A stretch of 64,000 nt of DNA, taken from NCBI GenBank assembly GCA_002794775.1, contig NBAY01000040.1, positions 357,706 through 421,705 on the forward strand, in the 5' to 3' direction. The position numbers were made by a program, and so were the translations under genes. Source of the stretch: Porodaedalea pini (lineage: Eukaryota; Basidiomycota; Agaricomycetes; Hymenochaetales; Hymenochaetaceae). The notes beneath the pieces are model-generated. The model was not told the DNA's origin and ran no database searches. It worked only from the letters and a program-made list of their open reading frames with translations. This document shows, in pieces, positions 20,326 through 31,921 of the stretch. How positions within the stretch are numbered: the stretch's first letter is position 1; the number at the start of each line of letters is the position of its first letter.

Positions 20326-21402
20326 CTACGCCTGACCACTCGCAAAACCCTGCGAGTCGACGACCTCTTCGTCATTGTCTTCCTCTTCCACATAGTCCTC
20401 CACCGTCGACCTCCGAGTGTCTACGACTTCCTCGAAGGCCGACTCCTTCATCGCGCCGAGCTCGTCCGCGAGGATGCGACGTTCGCCTGGTGCCATTAGC
20501 TCTAGCATGCGCTGGATGATCGGTTTCCCCTGCGGGCACTTGTCCTTGAAATGGCCCAGCCCACCGCAGATCCAGCACGCGCGTCGTCGTTGCGCCTCGT
20601 TCATTGAGACGTCCATCGGTTGACCAGCGCCTCCGAAAGTGACGCCGGTCGCGTCGCGTCTGTCGACGTGAGGGGCCGCTACCTGACGGCGAGCCGGGGG
20701 TCCTTGTTGTTGCTGTGGGCGAGGCTGAGGTATAAATGGGCGGCCTTTTTGGATCGCGCGGATCTGTTGTTCGCCGCGATCGATCTCGATAGCCTTGTTT
20801 TTCCAGTCCTCGTACTTGGTCGGGACCGGCGTTGATCTCAGGACTCCACGCACTACTTCGATGTTCATTGCGCGTTTGAGACGATCACAGATGATGCCGT
20901 CGTCCTTCAGCTCCGCGCGCTTAATGATGACGTCGAGCTGCTGGAAGAACTTGTCTGCGGTGAGGTCCTTCTGAACCTTTTCCCGGAATTCCTTCAGCGC
21001 TGCCTCCTTGCGATTCGGGTCGTCGAACGAGGCGTCGAGTCGTTCCTGGAATCTCTCCCAGCTGTCAGTGAAGGTGACGATTCCCGACGTTGTCGACTCC
21101 TCGACGTAGTTCTGCGCCCACGTCGCCGCATTACCACCCTTCAGGTAGGAGAGAGCTACATAAATTTTACTCTCCGACGTAGGGTATCGGTTCGGGTTCG
21201 CGGATACAAAAAGGAGGACTTCACGTCTGAAGTCGAGGTAGTCGTCGCCACCAGTGAATTCACGTGGTCGGGCGACGTCGATGTTTTGTACCGCAGCGGC
21301 GCTAGGGCCCGCTGGGGCGTTTGCGGCTTGGTGAGCAAAGGCGCCCGCTACAATCGCCGCGATTTGCTCTAGCTGTTGAGCGCTGAAGGTTCCCGTCGAC
21401 AT
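20326..21402 (-). CDS. gag: Gag of copy A
   Basis: A 358-residue structural protein starting MSTGTFSAQQLEQIAAIVAG at ATG 21402. The central part matches retrotransposon Gag capsid sequence (REFTGGDDYLDFRREVLLF, SYLKGGNAATWAQNYVEE, WERFQERLDASFDDPN). A glutamine/proline-rich linker follows, then one CCHC zinc knuckle (CWICGGLGHFKDKC) for RNA binding. The tail is acidic. The stop TAG is at 20328-20326, and the pol frame overlaps the tail in -1. Confidence 0.95.
   Translation of the reverse strand: MSTGTFSAQQLEQIAAIVAGAFAHQAANAPAGPSAAAVQNIDVARPREFTGGDDYLDFRREVLLFVSANPNRYPTSESKIYVALSYLKGGNAATWAQNYVEESTTSGIVTFTDSWERFQERLDASFDDPNRKEAALKEFREKVQKDLTADKFFQQLDVIIKRAELKDDGIICDRLKRAMNIEVVRGVLRSTPVPTKYEDWKNKAIEIDRGEQQIRAIQKGRPFIPQPRPQQQQGPPARRQVAAPHVDRRDATGVTFGGAGQPMDVSMNEAQRRRACWICGGLGHFKDKCPQGKPIIQRMLELMAPGERRILADELGAMKESAFEEVVDTRRSTVEDYVEEEDNDEEVVDSQGFASGQA
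20344..20350 (-). promoter_or_regulatory. Candidate -1 frameshift heptamer GGGTTTT
   Basis: On the minus strand the gag codons CAG GGT TTT GCG contain G GGT TTT, the X XXY YYZ pattern, five sense codons before the gag stop. Slipping back one base gives GGG TTT TGC and continues through the pol frame to the protease without a stop. The same heptamer is kept in copy B at 23657-23663. No pseudoknot was worked out. Confidence 0.55.
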
Positions 21403-22122
21403 CGTTGTTCTAGACGTGTCCGTTTGTTGCTCCGGGGGGGTCGGTGGTGACGAATCTCGTCGCGCCTCTCTATACGGTCCTGGGATTGGTGGGAGAATGG
21501 TCGACGTCGAAAGCGATGGCGAATTCGGGGTTGTCTGGTCTATCGATGCAGGAGCCCACTTTAATCTTCTCCCTCCTTCAAGCGTCGAATACCAACGTCC
21601 TTTTTCTTGACGCCACCAGATAACGTATTCAACGCCTTCTCGAGTGATCGTGAACCAGGAACGGCGTTCCTCGTTGTACCAGGAGCGAGGCGGGAGAGCA
21701 CGGCGTTGTTCCTCGTCGAGCTCTATGTTGACGATGGAGGAGGAACAGGGAGGGGTTGGTTGTCCGGATGTACGTTACGCTGACGGAGGACAGGTTCGTC
21801 GGCGAGTTTGATGACCACACAGAAGGAGGCGACCGAGATCACAATCGACAACGACGTCGATGACTGTACACGGTGTGTTACCCACGTCCAGGTCAGATGG
21901 TTCCTCCACCAGAGGGAGAGGCGGAGAGCCAGGGTCGGGAAAAGTCGGGTGTTAGTTTATGTAATACACGAACGTCCGAAAACGTCCGGGCAGGGTCGAG
22001 GGTTATCGTTTGGGGGTTTTACACGTCAAGTCCGTCGAGGGGAGCGCTCCTCTAGACCGAGTGAAGGCGAGTCGACAGCGACGACGTACGCTGGGGATGA
22101 GCCTGGGTGGGTTCTGCTTTTA
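21403..22122 (-). other. Leader (5' untranslated region) of copy A
   Basis: About 720 bp between the 5' LTR and the gag start. It has only scattered short frames. Homologous leader sequence of copy B lies at 15634-16286 and resumes at 22536-22608. It includes the priming site and would hold packaging signals. Confidence 0.7.
22111..22121 (-). promoter_or_regulatory. Self-complementary primer-binding site, copy A
   Basis: On the minus strand AAAAGCAGAAC follows the 5' LTR after one T. It is the reverse complement of GTTCTGCTTTT inside the LTR at 22328-22318, which lies 33 bases downstream of the TATATAA at 22361-22355. Confidence 0.75.
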
Positions 22123-22535
22123 TGTTAGGCGGGAGTCCGGGAGACGACTCGGACTGGGCAGGCCTCGGCTGACTGTCGTCTGGGACGTGCTATACTCGAG
22201 TGTAGACTCGGGACACGCTTACTCAGGCTAGGTCGTCGCGGAGGTAAGAGGATTAATACAAGTCTAAACTAATACAAGGGGGACGAGTCTCACCTAGGTC
22301 GTCGCGGAGGTAAGAGGAAAAGCAGAACAAGGAGTTCATGCGATTCCTGAGACCTTATATAGCGACGACCGTGAGACTATATTACCTGACATTACATAAT
22401 GAGTGGGAATGGAACGAAAGAAAGCAGTGTGGGAATGATTGTGTAAGATGGGTAAATATAATAAAAAGGACGAATATAATAAAGGAAATGGTAAAAGGGG
22501 AAAATAAAGAAAAGGTGAAAGTTCAGGTTCTAACA
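22123..22535 (-). repeat. 5' LTR of copy A
   Basis: 413 bp, appearing identical to 16287-16699. The sense strand has TATATAA at 22361-22355 and the inferred transcript start GTTCTGCTTTT at 22328. Two CCTCTTACCTCCRCGACGACCTAG-type words repeat inside the LTR. Confidence 0.93.
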
Positions 22536-22608
22536 CGTATAGAGAAGCGCGACGAGATTCATCACCACCGACCCCCCTGAGCGACAAACGGACACGCCTA
22601 GAACAACA

Positions 22609-23681
22609 ATGTTGACGGGAAGCTTCAGCACACAACAGTTGGAGCAAATCGCGGCGATCGTAGCGGGCGCCTTCGCTCACCAAGCCGCAAACACCCCAGC
22701 GGGCCCTAGTACCGCTGCTGTACCGAACATCGACGTCGCCCGACCACGTGAATTCACTGGCGGCGACGACTACCTCGACTTCAGATGTGAAGTCCTTCTT
22801 TTCGTATCCGCAAATCCAAGTCGATACCCTACATCAGAGAGTAAGATTTATGTAGCTCTCTCCTACCTGAAGGGTGGTAATGCGGCAACGTGGGCGCAGA
22901 ACTACGTCGAGGAGTTGACAACGTCGGGAATTGTCACCTTCACCGACAGCTGGGAAAGATTCCAGGAACGACTCGACGCCTCGTTTGACGACCCGAATCG
23001 CAAGGAGAAAGCGCTGAAGGATTTCCAAGATAAGGTTCAGAAGGACCTAACCACGGACGAGTTCTTCCAGAAGTTTGACGTGATCATTAAGCGCGCCGAG
23101 CTGAAAGACGACAGCGTCATCTGCGATCGCCTCAAGCGAGCAATGAACATCGAGGTGGTCCGTGGAGTGCTAAGGTCGACGCCAGTCCCAACGAAATACG
23201 AGGATTGGAAGAACAAGGCGATCGAAATAGACCGCGGCGAACAGCAGATTTGCGCTATCCAATGAGGACGCGCCTTTCTTCCCCCTCCTCGCCTACCACA
23301 ACAAGCACCCCCAGCTCGCCGTCAGTAGCGGCCCCTCACGTCGATAGACGCGACGCGACCGGCGTCACCTTTGGAGGCGCTGGTCAGCCGATGGACGTCT
23401 CAATGAACGAGGCACAACGACAACGTGCATGCTGGATCTGTGGCGGGTTGGGCCACTTCAAGGACAAGTGCCCGCAAGCGAAACCAATCATCCAGCGCAT
23501 GCTGGAACTGATGGCGCCAGGCGAACATCGTGTCCTCGCCGACGAGCTCAGAGCAATGAAGGAGTCGGCCTTCGAGGAAGTCGTAGACACTCGGAGGTCG
23601 ACTGTGGAGGACTATGTGGAGGAAGAAGACAATGACGAAGAGGTCGTCGACTCGCAGGGTTTTGCGAGTGGTCAGGCGTAG
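22609..23681 (+). pseudogene. gag: Gag of copy B, disrupted
   Basis: It starts MLTGSFSTQQLEQIAAIVAG and is close to copy A Gag. A TGA at 23263-23265 follows EQQICAIQ. The proline/glutamine linker after it has small deletions that change frame. The zinc knuckle (CWICGGLGHFKDKC) and acidic tail remain readable in the frame ending at 23681. It cannot give a full Gag. Confidence 0.92.
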
Positions 23682-23696
23682 CCATCGGGGCGACTG

Positions 23697-26600
23697 ACCG
23701 AGAAGAACAAGGGACTTCGACTCTGGACTCGTTAAAATATAACCAACCGTCTGTACAATACATAAATGCGAACAACGTCAATGGTTTTCCCGAGTACAAA
23801 GTCCCCACCGGTGTGAAGGAAAGTGAAGAATATGAGCAGCTGTTCATGAGAGGAACTGGCGGACGCCAGCTGGACCTTCTCCTGAACGTCGAACACAGCG
23901 TGGAAGGTGAAGTGAGGGAGGTGGATGCACACGCGCTCGTGGATTCGGGATGTACGGATCGTGCATTGACGTGAAATTCGTCGAACGGTATGGGCTGGAG
24001 ACGAAGCGTTATATCCGGCCCCTTGCGGTACTCAATGCCGACGGCACACACAACGAAGCCGGGTTGATCGAGGAGTACGTCGACATTGAACTTACGATTG
24101 GTCACCATAAGGAACAGATCGTCCTGGCGGTAACCTCACTGGCATCGTCTAATATCTTCCTGGGGTACGACTGGCTTCGACGACACAACCCAGAGGTCGA
24201 CTGGAAGACGGGTACACTTGACTTTACACGCTGCCCGAGCGAATGTGCGATCGAAAGGAAGCAGGTGGAGGACCTAGGCAAGGTGAAGGAGGAGGTGGAG
24301 CAGATGAGGAGGGTGAGTGAGATGCGAATGGACAAGGCGTCCTGGCCCGCATACCTCAATGACTACGCCGACGTTTTCAGCGAAAAAGGTTTTGAGAAGC
24401 TGCCGGAACACCGACCCTGGGACCATGTCATCGACTTGAAGCCCGACTTCAAACCGAGCGACTGTAAGATCTACCCGCTCACGCCAACTGAGCAGCAATC
24501 ACTCAAGGACTTCCTTGATGAGAATCTGAAGTCGGGCCGCATTCGACGGTCGATATCACCCATGGTGTCGCCCTTCTTCTTTATAAAGAAGGCCGACAAA
24601 TCGCTACGCCCGATCCAGGATTACCGTAAGCTCAATGACGGTACGATCAAGAACAAGTATCCCCTCCCTCTCATTGACGAACTCGTCGACAAGGTCAAGA
24701 AAGCGAAGTACATCACTAAGCTTGACCTTCGCTGGGGGTACTACAATATCCGGATCCGCGAGGGTGACGAATGGAAGGCAGCGTTTCGCACGAACATGGG
24801 CCTCTTCGAACCAACGGTCATGTTTTTTGGCCTTTGCAACGCGCCGGCCACGTTCCAGGCCTTTGTCAACCACATCTTTAAGGACCTAATCTACGCGAAC
24901 TTGATCATCGTATACCTCGACGACATCCTGATCCTCTCGGAAACCATTGAGGAACATATCGACACGTCGAGGCGCGTACTCCAGATCCTCCGAGAAAATG
25001 GCCTGTACCTGAAGCCGGAGAAGTGCGAGTTTGACGCCAAGGTCGTCAAATACCTCGGCCACATCATCGGCAATGGTGAGATCAGGGCTGACCCGGCAAA
25101 GACGGAGGCGATTGCGAACTGGCCAGTCCCACGGAACCTCAAGGAGCTGCAACAGTTCCTCGGTATGGGAAACTGGCTAAGACGGTTTATTAAGGACTAC
25201 AGCAAGGTGGTCCGACCGTTGACGTCGTTAACGGGCAAGAAGGACTGGGTATGGGAGACCGAACAGCAGGAAGCGTTCGAGGAGCTGAGACGACGTCTCT
25301 GCTCACCTCCAGTCCTAGCCATCGCCAATGACGAGGGCCCTTTCCGCGTAGAAGCGGACTCGTCGAACTTTGCGCTCGGTGGTGTGTTGTTGCAGAAGCA
25401 GGAAGGGAAGTGGAGGGTGATCGCCTACAGGTCAGAGGCACTTGAACCAGCGGAACGAAACTACGAGATCTATGACAAGGAGATGCTCGCGATCGTTTCG
25501 GCGCTCAAGGAGTGGCGGCAATACCTCCTTGGCGCTCGCCACAAGATTGAAATCTGGTCCGACCACGCCAACCTCACCTACTTCAGGTCGGCGCAGAAGC
25601 TGAGCTATCGCCAAGCTCGCTGGCGGACCGAACTTGAAGAATTCGACTTCCACCTCGAGCACAAGTCGGGCAAGACGATGGGCAAGGCCGACCTGCTATC
25701 GCGTATGGCGGGCTATGATCAGGGCAAGGATGACAACGATGGGGTCGTGTTCATCAAGGATAAGTGGTTGAACCGTGGAGTGGTGCGGACATCGCGCGAC
25801 AAGGTGATGGAACGAGTGGGTGAAGCGCAGAGGGCGCAGGACGAGTCGGAGAGGCCGACGGGAATGACAGAGGTCGACGGATTGTGGCGCATGAAAGACA
25901 AGGTATACGTGCCGTCGTCAATGAAGGAGGCCGTATTACGGGAATGTCACGACTCGGTACTGGCTGGACACCCAGGAGCGTCGAAAACGGTGGAACTCGT
26001 CCGACGAGACTTCTGGTGGACGTCGATGTTCTCCGACGTCAGAGCGTATGTCCGAGGATGTGATCGCTGCCAGCGAACAAAGGCTCTAAGGGCATCGAGG
26101 TCGAGGCCACTTCACCCGAACACGGTCCCGGAAGGCCCATGGGAAATTGTCACGGTCGACCTCATCGGAGAACTCCCGGACTCCAAGGGACACAACACAA
26201 TCTGCGTTTTTGTCGACAGGTTCTCGAAACAGATGCACGCGATCCCGACGACGACAAGGTTGTCGGCGGAAGGCATGGCTCAACTGTACCGCGACCATGT
26301 CTTCCGCCTCCACGGCTTGCCGAAGAAGATCATCCATGACCGAGGCACGCAGTTCGACGCATCAATGATGAAGGAGCTGTACAAACTCCTACACATCGAA
26401 GGCAACCCGTCAACGGCGTATCACCCACAGACAGATGGTCAGACGGAACGCGTTAACCAAGAGCTTGAACAATATCTTAGGCTCTTCGTAAACCATCAAC
26501 AATTGGACTGGAAGGACTGGCTCCCCCTCGCGGAGTTCGCGTATAATAACCGCGAGCATTCGGCGACGAAGATGTCTCCTTTCTACGCGAACGCAGGACG

Positions 26601-27294
26601 TCACCCCTTAAGCTTTGACACGACACGAACCTCGTCTGCCAACATGTCGGCGGAAGAATTCGCGAAGCACATAAAGGAGACTCATCGGGTCGCGAAGGAC
26701 AACTTGGTCAAAGTGGCGGACGACATGAAACGCTATCATGACCGGACAGCAGGTATTTCGGTTAAGTACAAGGCTGGGGACAAGGTTTTCCTTGACGGGC
26801 GAAACATCAGCACAGACTCGCCGACAAAGAAACTCGCTGACAAATGGTATGGCCCCTTCGAAATCGTCGACAAGGTGGGAGCAAGCGCGTACAAGCTCAA
26901 GCTCCCAAAGCGATGGAAAAAGGTCCACCCGGTCTTCAACGAAGCACTGCTAAAACCCGCCGTCGAACCGTCCTTCGAGAGCCAAAGACAACCAGCACCG
27001 CCGCCACCTGACATCATCAACAACGAGGAGGAGTACGAGATTGAGGAGGTTCTAGACTCGCGTCTGCACCGAGGGAAACTACAGTACCTTGTCAAGTGGG
27101 TCGGCTACAATGAACCTACTTGGCAGCCTGAGACGGACTTCGGCGAGAACGCGAAGGAGACGATCGCTGAGTTCTACCTCAAACATCCCGGTGCACCTCG
27201 AAAACTCGACATCCCTCGTCAACGACTCCGTCCGCTCTTCGTCGACACCGAGCCGACGACCGCGATCATGGTTGGTCGGGACGCCCAACCTTGA
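23697..27294 (+). pseudogene. pol: Pol of copy B, protease frameshift
   Basis: It has the same domain order as copy A. A one-base deletion in the protease active-site region near 23955 (copy A has DSGCTGSCID) breaks the link to the upstream part. From 23950 to 27294 about 1,114 residues stay open, including YLDDILIL, the integrase DDE core (TVDLIGELPDSKG, IIHDRGTQFDASM) and the chromodomain (IEEVLDSRLHRGKLQYLVKW). The long intact remainder suggests the break is fairly recent, in contrast to its diverged LTRs. Confidence 0.93.
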
Positions 27295-27304
27295 AGGGGG
27301 GTAA

Positions 27305-27726
27305 TGTTAGAACTCGAACTTTCCCTTTTCCTTTATTTTCCCTTTTACCATTTCCTTTATTATATTCGCTCCTTTTCATTATATTTAACCGTCTTACACA
27401 ATCATTCCCACACTCCTCACATGACCTTCATTCGTTCCATTCCCACTCGTTAGGTAATGTTAGGTAATCTAGTCTCACGGTCGTCGCTATATAAGGTTCG
27501 AGGAATCGCATGAACTCCTTGTTCTGCTTTTCCTCTTACCTCCACGACGACCTAGGTGAGACTCGTCCCCCTTGTATTAGTTTAGACTTGTATTAATCCT
27601 CTTACCTCCGCGACGACCTAGCCTGAGTAAGCGTGTCCCGAGTCTACGCTCGAGTACAGCACGTCCCAGACGACAGTCAGCCGAGGCCTGCCCAGTCCGA
27701 GTCGTCTCCCGGACTCCCGCCTAACA
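27305..27726 (+). repeat. 3' LTR of copy B
   Basis: TGTTAGAACTCGAACT to CCGCCTAACA, preceded by the purine tract GAAGGGGGG and TAA. TATATAA lies at 27488-27494 and GTTCTGCTTTT at 27521-27531, the 33-base spacing also seen in copy A. It is closer to the LTRs of copy A than to the 5' LTR at 15193. Confidence 0.93.
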
Positions 27727-27934
27727 TAATCATGTACATTTCAAGTACATGCTTAAGCTTGATAGTACATTTCTTATGCGGATGATGCAAAGGAAGTACA
27801 TGACAGAGTGCACAGTACAGGAAGTTACAAAAAGAAAATACAGCTATTGCTCGTTACAAGACGCGAAACGTCTTCAATGCTCTCCAAATCATCAGATTTG
27901 TTTTGCAATGAAATTTGACCACAGCACCTACTTG

Positions 27935-29262
27935 TCAGTCGCCCATATCACCCTCCTGCATATCCATGTTGTTGCCGTCGACATACCCAGCTCCGCCAAC
28001 ATCATTAGCGCCACGAAGATCGCCAATATAACCAGACATGCCATGTTCATAGGGATTCATCTTCATTCCCCACACCATGTTGCACATCTTCTGCACTGCA
28101 TGTTGCTTAATACTCCCATCCGGCAACAAATACGAAGACCTCCAAAGGCGTTTTCCGACGTTGTCATCAGAAGTTTGGGCACCCAGCTTTGCAAACTCGT
28201 GATTTAGGGTACTGAACCATTCCGGCAACCTCACATCCTCCAAGACGTGATGCCACACTGAGGCGTAGTTATCAAATAGATTCGACCAAATAGTTTCGTC
28301 CGCTGTTCTAAGGGGATGCGCCGCACTATCACAATCAGTGATGTGTTTATGCGCCAGGATAGCGCGCAGATATTCCTCATTCCTGATTATGTCCAATGCG
28401 CTAGATGCCCGCAGTATCGCCCTTTCTGCCATCTCCCTGTCTGCGGAACCAAGAGTCATTTTCTGAAGTACTGCCGACATCCCGGTTTGATACGTGGTAA
28501 GGAAATTGACAATATTGGATTCTTTGATGTCGGCCATGAGCTGAGCCACGCATGCGCTACGAACACGTCCACCGTTGGCTTGGTGAGTAGCCAGAAACAC
28601 ATTGCAAGTGTTGTCCGTAATATTCTCATATAGTGAACTTTGTAGGAGACGATGATATTCCAACCATCTGTGACAAGCGCCATCCCGAACCGACCTAATA
28701 AAAAACTGAGATACCATTTGACAACAAGCGCGAAGGTGTACGCGACTATTCACTTCACTGTCCTGAAAAAAAAGGGTCAGATGGCTCAAATGCAATATAA
28801 TGTTCATACACTCACCCCCCTAAACGCCAATTCAAGGTCGTCAATTTTTGTGCCAAATTCCTCTTCCAGGCGGTCAAACCTCTTCGGCAATTTTTCCAAT
28901 GTTGTAAAGCGATCACTGATCTCCTTCATCTGTTTCGTGTGATTCTCATCCTTGTCGCTGAACGTTCGCCAAAATTGTGCCCTCATCTCATCCATCTTAA
29001 CCTCCATGTCGTTCATCTTGTCCGTCACCTTCTTATTGTCCTCCTCCAGCTTAGCAAATCGACCCTCGCTCATCCTAGAGGCCCACATTTCAAGACCGGA
29101 TTTGATATAAAGATTCGTGAGGAATTCTTCGAAGCTGTCCTCCTCCACAACGAGACTACGAGTCGGCGATGTTGCAACTACTTGTAGGAGATAAGGCGTA
29201 ACTTGGCCAATAAATGTTTGTAAGCCTGCATTTGGCACCGTTGTTATTATCGTTGTCGACAT
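27935..29262 (-). CDS. Coiled-coil protein A, unknown function
   Basis: Function not recognised. The chosen start is ATG 29262 (MSTTIITTVPNAGLQTF); the frame is open upstream and an extra 5' exon (TPETSTEARLPENI, about 29400-29450) is possible. Exon 1 ends at 28816, a GTGAGT..TTTTTCAG intron (28815-28763) follows, and exon 2 runs to the stop at 27935, giving about 424 residues. Residues about 60-145 are charged and heptad-like (KLEEDNKKVTDKMNDMEVKM, RFTTLEKLPKRFDRLEEEFG), predicting a coiled coil. A helical C-terminal domain follows with HITDCDSAAHPLRTADETI and a tail rich in Gly, Asp and Met. Gene B has a similar layout and an I-x-D-x-AAHP motif in its helical part. A TATA-like ATATAAG lies on the minus strand near 29617. 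Confidence 0.6.
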
Positions 29263-29519
29263 TGTCGACAGATTTGACGGTGTGGATGATGGCGGTAGAG
29301 GAGAATACGGAGAGCCGCAGCAGAAGGTTCCAGTTGCCAATGCATTAGTAAGCAAGTTATATACATAATGATAGTGACAAACACACCGATGTTCTCTGGC
29401 AATCTGGCTTCTGTAGAAGTCTCAGGAGTCATACTACGTGTAATCCCAGTACCTGTATAAGGAAGAATAATCACTAATAATAAAAGACACAAATATACAA
29501 TAATAAGTATCAGGAACAC

Positions 29520-31921
29520 ATCGGTGATGAGTCAATTAATTTACCCTTTATTCTTGGATAGAATTTCAGATGGAGGAGCGCAATGAAGACAAGTGTGGAG
29601 GAGGAGAGGATGGGGAGCCTTATATGAATCTCCTCAGTCACAGTGCCATACCATCGGTTCAATCCGAACAAAATTACCACGCGTAATCAATCGAACCTCC
29701 ATTAAGATATAGGTGACACAAAACAAATCTGATTCATGGACCGTATGGCACCTTGCAGAGCTCAATTTTTGTTTCATGTGATTCTCTAGTTTTTGTCTCA
29801 AAAATAAATGTGCATCCTCCTCATATTCATCTATATCTTCAAAACGACTTAGAAAATTGATGGTTTCTCATGTTTAACATTCCTTTTTTTCATGACTCCT
29901 TTGTCAAGCCAATCAGAGCTTGCAATATAGTTGTTCTCCAAAATGGACCCTCTCACAGCCCCTTTCTCAGCTCCTTCGCCTGTTTTATTTTTGAACACTG
30001 TACATGTGATACAGCATTCCGGAAAATGATGACACTTTTAATTTTTTTCCTGGAGTTTCCCTATATAGCAAAACTTTATCTGCCATACACAAAAATTTCA
30101 TACTCTTCAGGATTGCCGTGCTTGTCAGAAACAGTTCTTCAATAGGGGGAAACGGTAGACACTCTGCCAATTTTTATGTCCTGCCAGCTATCGGTCTTGA
30201 CAGCATGTTCAACTGCTCTGTCATCGAGGGTGCTTTCAATGCACATTTATCCACCAAATTCATCACCAGTCTTCTGGAAAAAAAAATGAACCCCTTCCCT
30301 GATTATCGATCTGATAAGCGAAACTTCTTCGACCAAGCGATACAGTGGGTTAGCCAGGTTAGGGATCAGATAACTGTGTTAATTCCACAATGATGCAATT
30401 CTGAAGGGGCTTGAGATGCACCAAGGTGGCATAGACAGTCTCGTCTACCGGTGCATGGCTGACAAGCTATCACAGGATGATGTGGAGGCCGAGTGTCAGA
30501 GAAGGTGCTGAAGGACTACTGATCGCGATCTGACCTATATTTACGAGGAAGACTATGACGAAGAACCAACACAACTTGATATAGCCCAAATGGCCAATGA
30601 GGATCCAAAACAAGAATCAGATTTTTTGAAGTTGAATTGCGCTACTCTTGGGAGGATATTCCTCCTGCACCTGCTTGTCCATAGACCATCAGATGAATAT
30701 GGTTGCCCCCTAACAATTTGACAGACGACTGGGATGAATGGAGTGTTGAAAAAAGGTTGAGCCAGATGACTAGAGACAATATTCGTTATGTGGAATGTCT
30801 CCAACGTGAGCCTGAAGAACCACCTGCCACTGAGCAACCGTAACTCATACTTGCCGCCTTAGTCGACGATGGGCGCGGCTTGCACAAAATGAACAGTGAA
30901 CCATGGGATACCATAATTGATGTGCACGACATCGCGGCAGAAATTCTTCGGTGTCATCGCACAACGGTCGCACTAGGCTACACCGCTCCGTGTTTCAAAA
31001 AGACTAGAGCAAAGGTTCAACCACGGTATCTCGATTCCGATGCAGATCTCGACAAGCTTGTGCAAGGGGTCAAGAGGTAACTTGAACAGCAGAAGAAGAA
31101 ACGCAAGCAGGATACTGCATGTGATGTCGTGGATATGAATATGAACGATGAATCGGTGAATGGCGATTGTTTCTCTTGGTCTTCTCTAAGGGCTGACGCG
31201 CGAATTTCATTCTGGTTAGAAAAATTTCAAGAGGCCTAGAAGCATGTTACAAGACACAACTAAGCCAACTCGTGCAGCTCAGGCGGCGAAAGTCAACTAG
31301 AATGAAATCCTCACACCTTTTATAAAGGAAATCAAACAGAGTATGAGATGTAGCGAGCATCCGGAGGACGTTTGTTTTGTTCATTCCAATGGAAGGCATC
31401 AGCCCTACACCATGAACAATTATAATGACCATGCGAGGTTCTTGGTACGTGTCTTCCTCACGTCAATTCATTTCTGAAAGCTTACGAGCTTTCGTAGTTG
31501 GCTAAAACTCCAGGCGTGACGTCTTCACAGATACCTAGCCAGCTGTTGGGTTACTCGAGACCAACGTGGCCTGCACAGGTCAACATAGACTTAGCCGGCT
31601 TAGGACTACAGCAAGCAATTGTAAACCTAGTTGGTCCCGGACAAGTGCAAGCAGACGCGAATCTCGTTGTCCTCCAAACCACGTGAGTAGAAAATGCTTA
31701 TGGTGGGAGAAATCACCATGAGTCATCACCGACAGCTCCCCGGTGTGTACATGACGGGTCGAGGGATGAAAGACCCTACCGTGGATCAGGTGGAGGCGCG
31801 GCAGGAGTCAATTACAAATTTCCTAATTTGTACATACATAGAGTTCAGCTTAGTGAGCTGTCTTCTCGCGCCCATGAGAAGATCGTTAGGTGTCCATCAT
31901 TGTTCGTCTTCAACTGCCATC
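29520..31921. other. Decayed or unrecognised stretch between coiled-coil genes A and B
   Basis: Plus-strand pieces look once-coding but are broken by stops: LEKKMNPFPDYRSDKRNFFD (about 30290), LEMHQGGIDSLVYRCMADKL (about 30410), TDRDLTYIYEEDYDEEPTQL (about 30520), NSEPWDTIIDVHDIAAEILR (about 30890) and YLDSDADLDKLVQGVKR (about 31030). No family is recognised. The upstream part (29520-29870) is AT-rich with nothing visible. Confidence 0.35.

Larger units (their letters stand above)
16287..22535 (-). mobile_element. Ty3/gypsy chromovirus copy A, apparently intact
   Basis: This 6,249 bp element is inserted in antisense orientation in the leader of copy B. CGTAT is duplicated at 16282-16286 and 22536-22540. 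The 413 bp LTRs (22123-22535 and 16287-16699) look identical by eye, and gag and pol are open, so the insertion is recent and the copy may be active. Order on the minus strand: 5' LTR, self-priming site, about 700 bp leader, gag, pol (protease, reverse transcriptase, RNase H, integrase, chromodomain), purine tract, 3' LTR. Confidence 0.95.
15193..27726 (+). mobile_element. Ty3/gypsy chromovirus copy B, decayed, split by copy A
   Basis: Copy B has a 5' LTR (15193-15633), a leader broken at 16286 by copy A, then from 22536 the rest of the leader, gag, pol and a 3' LTR (27305-27726). Without copy A and its target duplication it would be about 6.28 kb, matching the 6,249 bp of copy A. Gag has a premature TGA at 23263-23265 and frame changes in the proline-rich linker. 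Pol has a one-base deletion in the protease region. The two LTRs differ in length (441 and 422 bp) and in many bases, and no 5 bp target duplication flanks the whole (GAAAA against TAATC). It is therefore old, or its ends come from recombination between elements. Confidence 0.9.

Noticed and set aside
24274..27288. Minus-strand frames opposite the copy B pol gene
   Set aside because: Same reason: antisense shadows of pol.
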